Below, in pieces: positions 35,097-44,126 of a stretch of DNA of 64,000 bases. This stretch comes from Gammaproteobacteria bacterium (GTDB lineage Bacteria > Pseudomonadota > Gammaproteobacteria > Coxiellales > Coxiellaceae): the NCBI GenBank assembly GCA_023266215.1, contig JAHFRQ010000003.1:103793-167792 (forward strand). The letters run 5' to 3'. Made by a program: the position numbers and the translations under genes. Under the pieces are notes generated by a model. The model saw only the letters and a program-made list of their open reading frames with translations, was not told the origin of the DNA and did not search any database. Each line of letters starts with the position of its first letter. Within the stretch, counting starts at the first letter, position 1.

Positions 35097-35972
35097 ATGC
35101 ATGAAACAGTAAAGAAAATGCTTAAAAAATATCAATTTTATGCTGAATCGGATTATATAAACGCGCTGAAAGAAATATTTCAAGAAATTGCTCTCTTGGG
35201 TTTATGGCGCGCTAAGTTTTTCGAGAAGGCGGCTTTTTATGGTGGTTCTGCGCTGCGTATTTTATATGGATTAGATCGATTTTCAGAAGATCTTGATTTT
35301 TCGTTATTGCAAAAAAATACTGGTTTTGATTTAACGCAATATAATCACGCTATCCAAAAAGAACTGGCTGCATTTGGATTTGAATCTACCGTTGAAACTA
35401 AAGTAAAAAATATTGAATCCAATATCGAATCCGCCTTTATTAAAGCAGAATCTAAAAAACAAATGATTGCAATTGAAGCGCCTGCTAATATTATTAAATC
35501 AATTCATGCAATGCAAATTATTAAAATTAAAATGGAGGTAGACATTAATCCGCCCGGCTTATTTAATACTGAATCAAAATTTTTATTGCAACCCATTTCT
35601 TTTCCGATTAAAAGTTTTGTTGAATCTGATTTATTTGCTGGCAAAATTCATGCCTTGCTTTGTCGACCCTGGCTTAAAAGAATTAAAGGTCGAGATTGGT
35701 ACGATTTTGTTTGGTATGTGTCGCGTAACACGCCGCTAAATCTCACTCATCTAAAAGAGCGCCTAGTACAAAGTAATGCTTTGGATAAAAAAAGAGATTT
35801 TAATAAAAACGACTTGGTCATTTTGCTATCTAAGAAAATTCAAGAAACAGATTTTAATAATGCCAAAAATGATGTGATCGACTTCATCAAAGATCCCGCG
35901 TGCTTAAATAGTTGGTCCGCCGAATTTTTTATGTCGCTGCTGTCAAAAATAAGCATTCTGCTACCGGCCTAA
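35097..35972 (+). CDS. AbiEii-family nucleotidyltransferase toxin
   Basis: This 291-aa protein has the nucleotidyltransferase motifs [12 protein letters not shown] (about residues 47-58) and [10 protein letters not shown] (61-70), then [14 protein letters not shown] and DWYDFVWYV typical of AbiEii. It probably modifies nucleic acid, most likely tRNA, using NTPs when its antitoxin is limiting. It is coupled to the upstream antitoxin by a 2-base gap. Its last 44 bases overlap the 3' end of the convergent rnhB gene, so its final residues are antisense to rnhB coding sequence. Confidence 0.88.
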   Translation: MHETVKKMLKKYQFYAESDYINALKEIFQEIALLGLWRAKFFEKAAFYGGSALRILYGLDRFSEDLDFSLLQKNTGFDLTQYNHAIQKELAAFGFESTVETKVKNIESNIESAFIKAESKKQMIAIEAPANIIKSIHAMQIIKIKMEVDINPPGLFNTESKFLLQPISFPIKSFVESDLFAGKIHALLCRPWLKRIKGRDWYDFVWYVSRNTPLNLTHLKERLVQSNALDKKRDFNKNDLVILLSKKIQETDFNNAKNDVIDFIKDPACLNSWSAEFFMSLLSKISILLPA

Positions 35973-36507
35973 AACTTTTACGATGACAATCTGAGGCGCC
36001 CAATGATTTTAAAGCCGCCATATGCTCTTTGGTGCCATAGCCCTTGTGTTTAGCCAAGCCGTAACCCGGGTACTTTTTATCTAGATCACGCATCAAACGA
36101 TCTCGCGTCACTTTGGCGATAATAGAAGCCGCTGAAATCGCCGGTTCAGATTGATCACCCCGAATGATCAGTTGTGTCGGATAGGCTAATTTGGGGTCTT
36201 GATTGCCATCGACCAAAACTAAGCCGGGGATTTGTGTCAGCTGCAAAACAGCTCGCCTCATGGCTAATAAAGTGGCCTGGAGGATGTTTATGTCATCAAT
36301 TTCTTCAACTGAGGCAAATCCAATGCCATAGATGCAATTGGCTATAATCTCACCATATAAACTTTCGCGCCTTGATTCTGAAAGCTGCTTTGAGTCTTTA
36401 AGGCCCGCTATCGAAAAATGGGGGTTTAAAATGACAGCAGCCGCTACAACTGGCCCTGCAAGCGGCCCGCGCCCTGCTTCATCAACACCTGCAACGTGAT
36501 CTTTCAT
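35929..36507 (-). CDS. rnhB: Ribonuclease HII
   Basis: The enzyme removes RNA from RNA-DNA hybrids and single ribonucleotides from DNA. The 192-aa chain has [20 protein letters not shown] with the catalytic Asp and Glu, LKDSKQLSE, and [20 protein letters not shown] precedes the ATG at 36507. Its 3' end overlaps the convergent toxin gene. In E. coli rnhB lies between lpxB and dnaE; that neighbourhood is recognisable here but rearranged. Confidence 0.95.
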   Translation of the reverse strand: MKDHVAGVDEAGRGPLAGPVVAAAVILNPHFSIAGLKDSKQLSESRRESLYGEIIANCIYGIGFASVEEIDDINILQATLLAMRRAVLQLTQIPGLVLVDGNQDPKLAYPTQLIIRGDQSEPAISAASIIAKVTRDRLMRDLDKKYPGYGLAKHKGYGTKEHMAALKSLGASDCHRKSFRPVAECLFLTAAT

Positions 36508-36608
36508 GGCATTCCTTGCAAAAATCAAAACTTTACCAGCAATCGCATTGATCTAACAGAGAAAAAGTGACAAACTACGCCCAAATTCTTGATAAGAATA
36601 AGCAGGTC

Positions 36609-37568
36609 ATGAAAAAAATTAGAATAGCGGTTATCGGCACAGGATATTTGGGCAAATATCATGTTGAAAAATACGCCCAACTTTCCGAAGCCGATCTGAT
36701 CGCGGTATGCGATATCGACACAGAGCACAGTCGCGATCTTGCTGAAAAATATCATGTCAAAACGACAACCGATTATCATTCATTGATCGGTCAAGTTGAT
36801 GCGGTGAGCATTGTGACGCCAACGCCCTCTCATTTTGAGATTGGAAAGTTTTTTCTTGAAAACAATGTGCATGTGTTAATGGAAAAACCCATTGCAACCA
36901 CGGTTGATGAAGCGGATATTTTAATTAATTTGGCGCGAAAAAATAAAGTTGTTTTGCAAGTCGGTCATCTTGAAAGATTTAACTCGGCGTTAAAATCAAT
37001 TCTGCCAGTATTAACTAAGCCGCGATTTATTGAATCTCATCGCTTAGCGCCGTTTAAATTACGCGGCAGCGATGTCAATGTGGTATTAGATTTGATGATT
37101 CACGATATCGATATTATTTTATCATTGGTTAAATCAAAGATTACCGATATTCGTGCCAGTGGCGCCAGCGTTTTAACGCCTTTTATTGATATCGCGAATG
37201 CAAGATTAGAATTTGAAAATGGTTGCGTTGCCTCTGTGACGGCCAGCCGCGTCAGCATCGTTAACGACAGACGCATTCGCATTTTTCAAAATGATTGTTA
37301 TATTGGCCTTGATTTAGACCGTAAAAAATACCGTATTCACCGCAAAGGCGGCGAGGAAATGTTTCCCGGCATTCCGAATATTGAACGCGAAAAAAAACAA
37401 TTAGATAAAGGCGATGCGCTGTTAGAAGAAATAGAATCTTTTCTATCGGCGATTATCAACAAAACAGAGCCTGTTGTAACAGGCGAAGACGCCAGAGATG
37501 CGCTTGCAACAGCAATGACAATTACGCAAATTGTGCATGAATCAGACGCGCGGCTTAAAAACCAATGA
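36609..37568 (+). CDS. Gfo/Idh/MocA oxidoreductase, possibly GnnA (UDP-GlcNAc 3-dehydrogenase)
   Basis: This 319-aa NAD(P)-dependent oxidoreductase has the Rossmann motif VIGTGYLGKYHVEKY and the EKP motif in HVLMEKPIATTVDEAD. The C-terminal domain has LMIHDIDIILSLV with the conserved His. AGCAGG precedes the ATG. Its last four bases overlap the lpxB start, so the two are co-translated. In bacteria that build lipid A on 2,3-diamino-glucose, GnnA of this family acts just before LpxA. The linkage to lpxB makes this the best guess, but no GnnB aminotransferase is in the window. Confidence 0.85.
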   Translation: MKKIRIAVIGTGYLGKYHVEKYAQLSEADLIAVCDIDTEHSRDLAEKYHVKTTTDYHSLIGQVDAVSIVTPTPSHFEIGKFFLENNVHVLMEKPIATTVDEADILINLARKNKVVLQVGHLERFNSALKSILPVLTKPRFIESHRLAPFKLRGSDVNVVLDLMIHDIDIILSLVKSKITDIRASGASVLTPFIDIANARLEFENGCVASVTASRVSIVNDRRIRIFQNDCYIGLDLDRKKYRIHRKGGEEMFPGIPNIEREKKQLDKGDALLEEIESFLSAIINKTEPVVTGEDARDALATAMTITQIVHESDARLKNQ

Positions 37569-38737
37569 CCACAGATCACAAAAATTTAATTTATATTAGC
37601 GCGGGTGAATCATCCGGTGATTTATTGGGCGCGAATTTAGCGCAAACACTATTAAATAAAAATCCGCAATTAAAACTGGTCGGGATGGGCGGCACCAAAA
37701 TGAAGGCCGCAGGTGTTTCAATTCAATTTAATGCGGATATTTTTTCAGTCGTGGGTCTATCCGGTATTTTATTTAATTTGCCCAAAATATTAATCACACT
37801 GCATAAAATTAAAAAATATTTAAAACAGCATAAACCTGCTCTTATTATTTTAATTGATTTGCCCGACACGCATTTACGCATTGCAGCGATGGCAAAAAAA
37901 TTGGGCATTCCTGTTTTGTATTATGTGAGTCCACAAATTTGGGCATGGCGTTATGCGCGCATTAAACAAATCAAAGAAAACATTAATCAGATGGCGGTAT
38001 TATTTCCATTTGAAGAAAAAATTTACCAAAAAGAAAATATCCCAGTCACGTTTGTAGGTCACCCGCTGGTTAATTTAGTGAAACCCACGATGACACAAGA
38101 ACTGGCTTACAAAAGCTTTCGCTTAGATTCCAAAAATCCAATTGTTTCGTTATTGCCAGGTAGTCGACGTGGCGAAATCGCGCGACATCTGCCTATTATT
38201 TTAGAAGCGGCAAAAATGATTTCGCAAAAAATTCCCAATGTGCAATTTGTGTTGCCGCTCGCGGATATTTTTAATGAATTTGAAATTCGCGAAAAAGTGC
38301 CGAGTCACATTAAAGTGATTAAAAATAATTTATATAATTTATTATCTATATCAGATGCCGCAATTGCAGTTTCCGGCACAGTCACATTAGAAGTGGCTTT
38401 AATGCAAGTGCCGATGTGTATTATTTATAAATTTGGGCAAATTAGTTTTCAAATTGCCAAACGTTTAATCAAAGTGGATCATATTGGTCTATGCAATTTA
38501 ATTTCTCAGAAAAAAATCGTCAAAGAATTTATTCAAGATCAAGCAACGCCAACTATCATCGCTGATGAAATAATTAGTATATTAAAAAATAAAGATTATT
38601 CGAATCATATTCGCCATGAATTAAGCTTAGTTAAAGCTCAATTGGGCATCAGCGACCCATCTGCGCGTGTTGCAGAGGTGGCGTTGGGGATGATTGGTCT
38701 TGCTTTTCAGAACAAGGAATCACAGTTGATTCTGTAG
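37565..38737 (+). CDS. lpxB: Lipid-A-disaccharide synthase, C-terminus altered by an insertion
   Basis: The enzyme joins lipid X and UDP-diacylglucosamine to form the lipid A disaccharide. The 390-aa chain has ISAGESSGDLLGANL at the N-terminus, YYVSPQIWAWRYARI, FVGHPLV and LLPGSRRGEI, all typical of LpxB. ATGA overlap with the upstream oxidoreductase gene. The native C-terminus appears to be ...VAEVALGMI-stop (377 aa). The same 22 bases recur at 39593-39614 followed by that stop codon. The present gene runs 13 residues further (GLAFQNKESQLIL) into the inserted segment. Activity is probably kept, since the catalytic part is intact. Confidence 0.95.
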   Translation: MTTDHKNLIYISAGESSGDLLGANLAQTLLNKNPQLKLVGMGGTKMKAAGVSIQFNADIFSVVGLSGILFNLPKILITLHKIKKYLKQHKPALIILIDLPDTHLRIAAMAKKLGIPVLYYVSPQIWAWRYARIKQIKENINQMAVLFPFEEKIYQKENIPVTFVGHPLVNLVKPTMTQELAYKSFRLDSKNPIVSLLPGSRRGEIARHLPIILEAAKMISQKIPNVQFVLPLADIFNEFEIREKVPSHIKVIKNNLYNLLSISDAAIAVSGTVTLEVALMQVPMCIIYKFGQISFQIAKRLIKVDHIGLCNLISQKKIVKEFIQDQATPTIIADEIISILKNKDYSNHIRHELSLVKAQLGISDPSARVAEVALGMIGLAFQNKESQLIL

Positions 38738-39479
38738 ATAGCTCGACGGGAAGAAATCTCACCTGTTCTCTAAACAGAGTAACCGCGTTGATTATTCTAT
38801 CCTTCTTTGTTCCAATTACTTGGCAGCCCAGTAAGGTAGAAATAGTTGCGGTTGTTAATAGAAATGCAAAAATACACCAGTCTGGTACATATTTTTGAGA
38901 TCCCATATCGATTTCATTAAATGTACTGGTTGAGATTGCAGCATAAGTTAGATCAGACCAAATCCGTTTCAAACTCGTCAATATGCATACTAAGATTGTG
39001 CAGCGCATGGGAAACGATAATGAGGCTATTAGTTCGCAAAAAACAAATCCGGCAATCTGAGCGCGGCTTGGTCTTTTTATTGCTGCCTCAAAATCAGAAG
39101 CAAATTTTTTCATAAAAATAATTTGTTGAGTTGATAACAATTTTCTTGCTTCTGACAGCGCCATTATATCACATATAGTTTTTTCTTTCGAACGATCGCT
39201 TCGATTAAAAAAAGGGTTTCTTAGTAGAAACCAATGACCTCTCTTCGCAGGGTTCAGAAAGTAATTGTCAATCTCATCTTTTAGACTTGCCAAACGAGTG
39301 AAAGCAGAAACAAACATAAAATTGGGAAGAAATACAACAAAATATGCAGCGTTCATTTTTAGTGAAGTATTTTTCGCAATGATGGCGTCTTTCGGCTTTA
39401 AAAAAGAAAATATAACACTTAAAATATCGATATGTAATTCATTCAAATTACTGTTTTGGTTTCTTTCTAGTTGTTTCAT
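38649..39479 (-). CDS. F-box-like membrane protein, candidate effector carried by the insertion
   Basis: This 276-aa protein begins with NLNELHIDILSVIFSFLKPK (about residues 11-30) followed by DAIIAKNTSLKMNAAY. The pattern L-x-x-D-I-L-x-x-I-F-S-F-L resembles an eukaryotic F-box, which binds Skp1 in SCF ubiquitin ligases. Hydrophobic stretches follow at about 45-65, 143-170 and 200-222, so it is probably membrane-bound. Its last 15 or so codons run into and past the first 22-bp repeat, antisense to lpxB, so its native end was probably replaced on insertion. The SD is weak (GGTAG). The effector role is inference. Confidence 0.55.
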   Translation of the reverse strand: MKQLERNQNSNLNELHIDILSVIFSFLKPKDAIIAKNTSLKMNAAYFVVFLPNFMFVSAFTRLASLKDEIDNYFLNPAKRGHWFLLRNPFFNRSDRSKEKTICDIMALSEARKLLSTQQIIFMKKFASDFEAAIKRPSRAQIAGFVFCELIASLSFPMRCTILVCILTSLKRIWSDLTYAAISTSTFNEIDMGSQKYVPDWCIFAFLLTTATISTLLGCQVIGTKKDRIINAVTLFREQVRFLPVELSTESTVIPCSEKQDQSSPTPPLQHAQMGR

Positions 39480-39614
39480 CGCGCATATCTACCAACTCTT
39501 ATTAAAAAGATACACTATCATATTTATAAAAAAAATATCACCTATTTTTAATCAAAAATGCTCATTTAATGCTCTCTTAAGGATTTTTTTGTAGAGGTGG
39601 CGCTAGGGATGATT
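38674..39614. mobile_element. Inserted segment bracketed by 22-bp direct repeats at the lpxB 3' end
   Basis: AGAGGTGGCGTTGGGGATGATT at 38674 to 38695 recurs at 39593-39614 with two substitutions. Copy 1 lies in frame within lpxB. Copy 2 reads V-E-V-A-L-G-M-I followed directly by TAA, so it is the detached original end of lpxB. The repeat-to-repeat distance is 919 bp, and the intervening DNA holds one gene on the opposite strand. The structure looks like site-specific or homology-assisted integration with duplicated target. No integrase or transposase is present, and neither strand shows terminal inverted repeats. Confidence 0.75.
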
Positions 39615-39706
39615 TAAAAAAAATAATTACAAAATAATAAGCTATCTAATCAATATGTAACTCGATACAAGGCAATTAAGGTTAGCCTGGCATGAATATC
39701 TGAATA

Positions 39707-40876
39707 TTACTCAGCAAACTTTCGACAAAAAATAAGCGCAATCCAACAAAGCATGACTAACGATCCTAAAAAAAGAGTCATCACCGTAAATGAATTTCCA
39801 GGTAAATGAATGACAACCACGGTCGTCAAAATGGTTATGACAGCTAATACCAGTCCTAAAATTGCTGTTGCTGTTGACGGACTATTTGGCAAAATTCCAG
39901 AAACATTTACTTCAATTGCAGGCAAAGTTAGCGCTGAGCCAAAGCCATAAATTAAAAGAGATAAAATAGTCAGAAAAATCATATCTAATTTTAGAATATA
40001 GGCAACGGCGAGAAAAAAAATACTGATCGAAGTAATGCATAAGGACAAAAAAATAATGCGCAAATGTGAATAGTATTTCTGTAATTGTGCAGAGGTCAAC
40101 ATGCCTCCAAAGTTGCCAAAATACAATGCAGCTAATGATAAGCTAAACTCATAAGGCTTCATTCTCCACTCGCTAATCATGATGAATGGCAGAAGAATAT
40201 AAAATACAGACTGCCCGCTAATGAGCAAGCTATATATGACGCTGTACATTAAAAATAATGGCTTGGTTAATAATTGCTGAAATTTTATTATCGACTTTTC
40301 TGAATTAGCGCGCGGTATTTTTTGCACTCGTTGCGCAGGCAATAATCGCGCAGTAGAAAATAAAAGAATAATCGCAAGTGCCGCGATAAAAAAAAGATTT
40401 GTTTGCCAATCTAAATAAAATTGTATAATCCCACCAGCAACGGCTGCAATAGCAGGCGTCCAGGCCGTCAAAGCATCTAGCATCGCTAGTTTTTCCTTAA
40501 ATGCTTCGCGATCGTAAGTATACTTTAAAATAGTAATGCTCAAGCTGGTTGTTCCGCCCAATCCAAAACCTTGTAGTAATCGACCTGTGATAAATAACGT
40601 TACATCTGGAATTAACGAGAGTAAAGCACCCGCCAACATAAAAGGTAGCATCACGAGCAAAGCACGCCTAGGTCCTGAGTTATCGGCAAAATGGCTTACG
40701 AATAATTTTGCAAATAAAAGGCCGACGATATACGCTGTGACCGAAAGTTGAATCCAATGTTTTGTCGTGTGCATTGCTATCGCAATAGCTGGAAAAGAAG
40801 GCAACAGCATGGTTTCAACCGCTGCGCGAGAACCCTTTAGCATTACCGTTGTATAAAGCGCGCGATTATAACCCAT
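39707..40876 (-). CDS. MFS transporter, Bcr/CflA-like
   Basis: This 389-aa protein has about 12 helices. The A motif region reads FVSHFADNSGPRRALLVMLP and the next segment ITGRLLQGFGLGGTTSLSI, as in Bcr/CflA-type exporters; DWQTNLFF also fits. It lies 3 bases downstream of the glucokinase-like gene and is probably the last gene of the lpxA-kch-glucokinase run. Substrate unknown. Confidence 0.83.
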   Translation of the reverse strand: MGYNRALYTTVMLKGSRAAVETMLLPSFPAIAIAMHTTKHWIQLSVTAYIVGLLFAKLFVSHFADNSGPRRALLVMLPFMLAGALLSLIPDVTLFITGRLLQGFGLGGTTSLSITILKYTYDREAFKEKLAMLDALTAWTPAIAAVAGGIIQFYLDWQTNLFFIAALAIILLFSTARLLPAQRVQKIPRANSEKSIIKFQQLLTKPLFLMYSVIYSLLISGQSVFYILLPFIMISEWRMKPYEFSLSLAALYFGNFGGMLTSAQLQKYYSHLRIIFLSLCITSISIFFLAVAYILKLDMIFLTILSLLIYGFGSALTLPAIEVNVSGILPNSPSTATAILGLVLAVITILTTVVVIHLPGNSFTVMTLFLGSLVMLCWIALIFCRKFAE

Positions 40877-40879
40877 AAT

Positions 40880-41617
40880 TTACCAATTAGTTTTTTTATT
40901 GCACCATAATTTAAGGCCGCCTACAATACTGCTATTATTATCAAAAACCTCAACTGAGGCTGGCAGTTTAAAATTTATTTTTTCTGAATGCCCCCCGCCT
41001 AAATATAATTTTTCACAATTAAAAGTTTGTTTCCAGATTAAAATAGCGGCTTTCAGATTTTTGCGCCATGCGGCAATACCATATTGCTCTAGCGCCTTTT
41101 TTCCCAATAATTGCTCATACGTTTTGTTGTCACGAAAAGGATGGTGGCCTAATTCTAAATTGGGTAATAACTTTCCGTTTAGAAAAAGCGCCGAACCAAG
41201 GCCTGTTCCTAAAGTAATAACCAATTCAACTCCCTCGCCACTTACTTTTGCAAAACCTAGTGCATCGGCATCATTGATAGCGCGCACGGGTCTATGCACG
41301 ATTTTTTTTAATGTGTCTTGAAGATCAACGCCGACCCATGCTGTATGCATATTGGGCGCTGTGATGATCACGCCATTTTGTACCACACCTGGAAAACCGA
41401 CAGAAACACGATCAAACAAGATATCAAAACCTTGGATTACTTTAAGAATCAAGCTGCAAATGCTTTTAATATCAGAAGAACGAGGCGTTAATACTTGTAT
41501 ATATTGTGTGAGCGGCAACGCTCTTGAATCCAAAACAATCATCTTAATCGCGGTGCCGCCGATATCAATGACCAGTGTAGCGGGAGACTTTATTTGTTGA
41601 GATACTTTTTTTTTCAT
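40880..41617 (-). CDS. ROK-family sugar kinase, polyphosphate glucokinase-like
   Basis: This 245-aa kinase has the phosphate-binding motif VIDIGGTAIKM (residues 16-26), VGFPGVV, the catalytic Asp in NDADALGFA, and LGTGLGSALFLNGKLLPN. The sequence LELGHHPF is typical of the polyphosphate/ATP glucokinase (PpgK) subgroup of the ROK family. It would phosphorylate glucose using polyphosphate or ATP. It lies 10 bases downstream of the K+ channel gene. Confidence 0.8.
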   Translation of the reverse strand: MKKKVSQQIKSPATLVIDIGGTAIKMIVLDSRALPLTQYIQVLTPRSSDIKSICSLILKVIQGFDILFDRVSVGFPGVVQNGVIITAPNMHTAWVGVDLQDTLKKIVHRPVRAINDADALGFAKVSGEGVELVITLGTGLGSALFLNGKLLPNLELGHHPFRDNKTYEQLLGKKALEQYGIAAWRKNLKAAILIWKQTFNCEKLYLGGGHSEKINFKLPASVEVFDNNSSIVGGLKLWCNKKTNW

Positions 41618-41627
41618 ACTGTCTTAA

Positions 41628-42773
41628 TTACAAATTCTTATTCAAAATCGTCAATATTTTCTGGCTGGTTAAAATAGCAGGCACAATAGTCTCATCTGAT
41701 CCACTATCGATAGCATTTTGAATATTATTAGAGTGATCTATTTTAGTAATAATTTTTGCTTTAGTATTATTTTGATTAGCATTAATCAACCGTTTTGCCG
41801 TCATTGCAACCAGAATATTTTCAGCATCTGAATCAAATCCGCAGATAATAAAACTGGCTTCATCTATGCGAGCTTGCTTTAACATATCGCTATTCATCGC
41901 ATCGCCCAATAAGGCGTCGTAACCCAATTGCTTAGCAAGCGCCAATTGATTCACATTGGTATCGACAAAAACAATATCACATCCTTGTGTTTTTAAATCT
42001 TGTGCGATCTGCATCATTAAATTATTAACGCCGCAAATAATCGTGTGATTCCGATAATGCTTTAATTTTTCGACCATATTTAAAACCCTTTTGATGTGAC
42101 GTTGAATTAATACTGTTGCAATGGCGGCAAAAGAACCAATGCCAATTAAAATCATGGTGATGACAAATAATTTTGCATCAGTTGTTTTTGGAAAAATATC
42201 CCCATAACCCAATGTGCTATAAGTTACCAAGGTATAATAAATTGCATCGACAAAAGTATGAATACCCTCAAATTGACTCCGCATTAAAAAGCTGCCGATA
42301 GAGCCATAAGCAATGGCAATAATGAACGAAATCATGGCAATTAATGCCGTTAATTGGCCAGGCTTACTTTTTGCTAAAAATCGATTTCGAAATAAAATTA
42401 ACACCGCCAGTGACAGCAGTCCAAAAATAAGTGGTGTTGGCCTAATGATGGGATAAGCATTATTGGCAATCAATAAAAGCAATAAAAATACAGACCAAAA
42501 TAACGCGGATCTTAAGCGTCGATATAAACCAATGGCAACTGAAATTAACAGCAATCCAATAATAATACTGAGCGCAGTGCTAATTTGTGGATTAGAAAAA
42601 AACGCAATTAATCCTTCGTTCTTTAAAACATAAATTCCGTGTCGGTGAAATATAATAGCGGGAAAAAGCGCAATAAGAATATTTAAAATACCGTTGAACA
42701 GCATTAATGTTGCGACCATTAATGGCAGCACACCCATCAATCCTGATTTTAATCTTGATCCGTTTTTAAACAT
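41628..42773 (-). CDS. Potassium channel with RCK (TrkA-N) domain
   Basis: This 381-aa protein has several N-terminal membrane helices, a pore helix and selectivity filter TLVTYSTLGYGDIFP (TLGYGD at about 187-192). A cytoplasmic Rossmann RCK domain starts at HTIICGVNNLMMQIAQDL, with VFVDTN as its nucleotide-contact strand. It resembles E. coli Kch in layout. The ATG lies 2 bases after the lpxA stop, so it is coupled to lipid A genes, which is unusual. Confidence 0.9.
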   Translation of the reverse strand: MFKNGSRLKSGLMGVLPLMVATLMLFNGILNILIALFPAIIFHRHGIYVLKNEGLIAFFSNPQISTALSIIIGLLLISVAIGLYRRLRSALFWSVFLLLLLIANNAYPIIRPTPLIFGLLSLAVLILFRNRFLAKSKPGQLTALIAMISFIIAIAYGSIGSFLMRSQFEGIHTFVDAIYYTLVTYSTLGYGDIFPKTTDAKLFVITMILIGIGSFAAIATVLIQRHIKRVLNMVEKLKHYRNHTIICGVNNLMMQIAQDLKTQGCDIVFVDTNVNQLALAKQLGYDALLGDAMNSDMLKQARIDEASFIICGFDSDAENILVAMTAKRLINANQNNTKAKIITKIDHSNNIQNAIDSGSDETIVPAILTSQKILTILNKNL

Positions 42774-42775
42774 GC

Positions 42776-43558
42776 TTAATCGCTCTGTTTGCGGACAATC
42801 CCACGTGTTGAGTCACGCATTAAATCTAAAATTAATTGCACTTGTGGGACTTCAGTGACCAAATCTTCAAGTGCTGCCGTCATTTCTTTCAATGGCAAAT
42901 GCTCATGATACATTATTTTAAATGCTTTTTTTAAGCCAGAAATGGTTTCAGTGGAAAATCCACGTCGTCGCAAACCTACTAAATTTAATGCCACTGGCAC
43001 ACCCGGCACGCCTTTAACTAACATATAGGGCGGAATATCTTGCGAAATTTGCGCCATGTGCGCTAAAAAACTATACGCGCCGACGTGTGCGTGTTGATGT
43101 GCTGCAGAGTATGCGCCCATAATCGCAAAGTCATCAACCGTCACATGCCCCGCGATAGAGGCATTATTAATAAATAATGTTTCATTACCCACATGACAAT
43201 CATGCGCAACATGTGAATAGCTTAAGAAAAAATTTTTATTGCCGATATACGTTGTGCCGCCACCGCCGACTGTTCCGCGATTCAAGGTGACAAATTCGCG
43301 CACAATATTGTCATCGCCCATTTTTAAAAAAGTTTCTTCACCGCGATAACTTAAATCTTGCGGATCTCCGCCGATGGCGGCAAAAGAATGAATAATATTA
43401 TTTTTTCCCATAACGGTATTTTGTGAAATCACCGCGTGCGCATTGATGCGCGTCCCTTCTCCAATTTCTACATTTTTTCCGATAAAAACAAAGGGGCCGA
43501 TCGTTACATTTTTTCCAATTTTTGCCGTCGCGTGAATTTTTGCGGTATCGTCTATCAT
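42776..43558 (-). CDS. lpxA: UDP-N-acetylglucosamine acyltransferase
   Basis: The first enzyme of lipid A synthesis transfers a 3-hydroxyacyl chain from ACP to the sugar nucleotide. The 260-aa chain is built of left-handed beta-helix hexapeptide repeats (IGPFVFIGKNVEIGEGTRI). The catalytic His lies in SHVAHDCHVG, and the C-terminal helical part contains GLRRRGFS. It lies 4 bases after fabZ. If the neighbouring oxidoreductase is GnnA, this LpxA may accept a 3-amino sugar, giving an amide-linked acyl chain. Confidence 0.96.
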   Translation of the reverse strand: MIDDTAKIHATAKIGKNVTIGPFVFIGKNVEIGEGTRINAHAVISQNTVMGKNNIIHSFAAIGGDPQDLSYRGEETFLKMGDDNIVREFVTLNRGTVGGGGTTYIGNKNFFLSYSHVAHDCHVGNETLFINNASIAGHVTVDDFAIMGAYSAAHQHAHVGAYSFLAHMAQISQDIPPYMLVKGVPGVPVALNLVGLRRRGFSTETISGLKKAFKIMYHEHLPLKEMTAALEDLVTEVPQVQLILDLMRDSTRGIVRKQSD

Positions 43559-43562
43559 CTAC

Positions 43563-44009
43563 TTATGCCTTAATGGTTAGAAATTCAGAAGAGCAAGCAA
43601 GCTCATCGCCAACAAATGCTTCGCCTTCAAATTTCCACAAGGTTTCGCGGTGACGCACTACTTTTACTTTTAGAATTAATTGATCGCCTGGCACGACTTT
43701 GCGCTTAAAGCGCGTATTATCGATACCAGCAAAATAAAACATGTCATCAACGGTCGGATAGCGGCCGTAAGATTTATAAATTAAAATACCTGCCGCCTGC
43801 GCCATCGCCTCAACAATCAACACACCCGGCATAACTGGCAAATTGGGAAAGTGGCCTTGAAAAAAAGGTTCGTTCTGTGTCACGTTTTTCAGAGCAACAA
43901 TCGATTCATATGCCACGCAAGATTCAACTGTATCAACCAGTAAAAACGGATACCGATGTGGTAAATATTTTCTCACTTCTAGGTAATCAATGTAATCAAT
44001 TTTGCTCAT
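43563..44009 (-). CDS. fabZ: 3-hydroxyacyl-ACP dehydratase FabZ
   Basis: The enzyme dehydrates beta-hydroxyacyl-ACP in fatty acid synthesis and competes with LpxA for the same substrate. The 148-aa hot-dog-fold protein has [12 protein letters not shown] and the active-site helix region [20 protein letters not shown] (H53, E67). It starts the fabZ-lpxA-kch run. In relatives lpxD directly precedes it; here 3.5 kb of other DNA intervenes. Confidence 0.96.
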   Translation of the reverse strand: MSKIDYIDYLEVRKYLPHRYPFLLVDTVESCVAYESIVALKNVTQNEPFFQGHFPNLPVMPGVLIVEAMAQAAGILIYKSYGRYPTVDDMFYFAGIDNTRFKRKVVPGDQLILKVKVVRHRETLWKFEGEAFVGDELACSSEFLTIKA

Positions 44010-44126
44010 TTTTCAATCTCCAATGTCACATAACTTAAGAAATTGTAGGTTGGATTACAAAAATTTACAATCAAAACGAATTCTATGGTATTTTAGTTCA
44101 AATTATTTTTCAGGGATGGTATCAAT

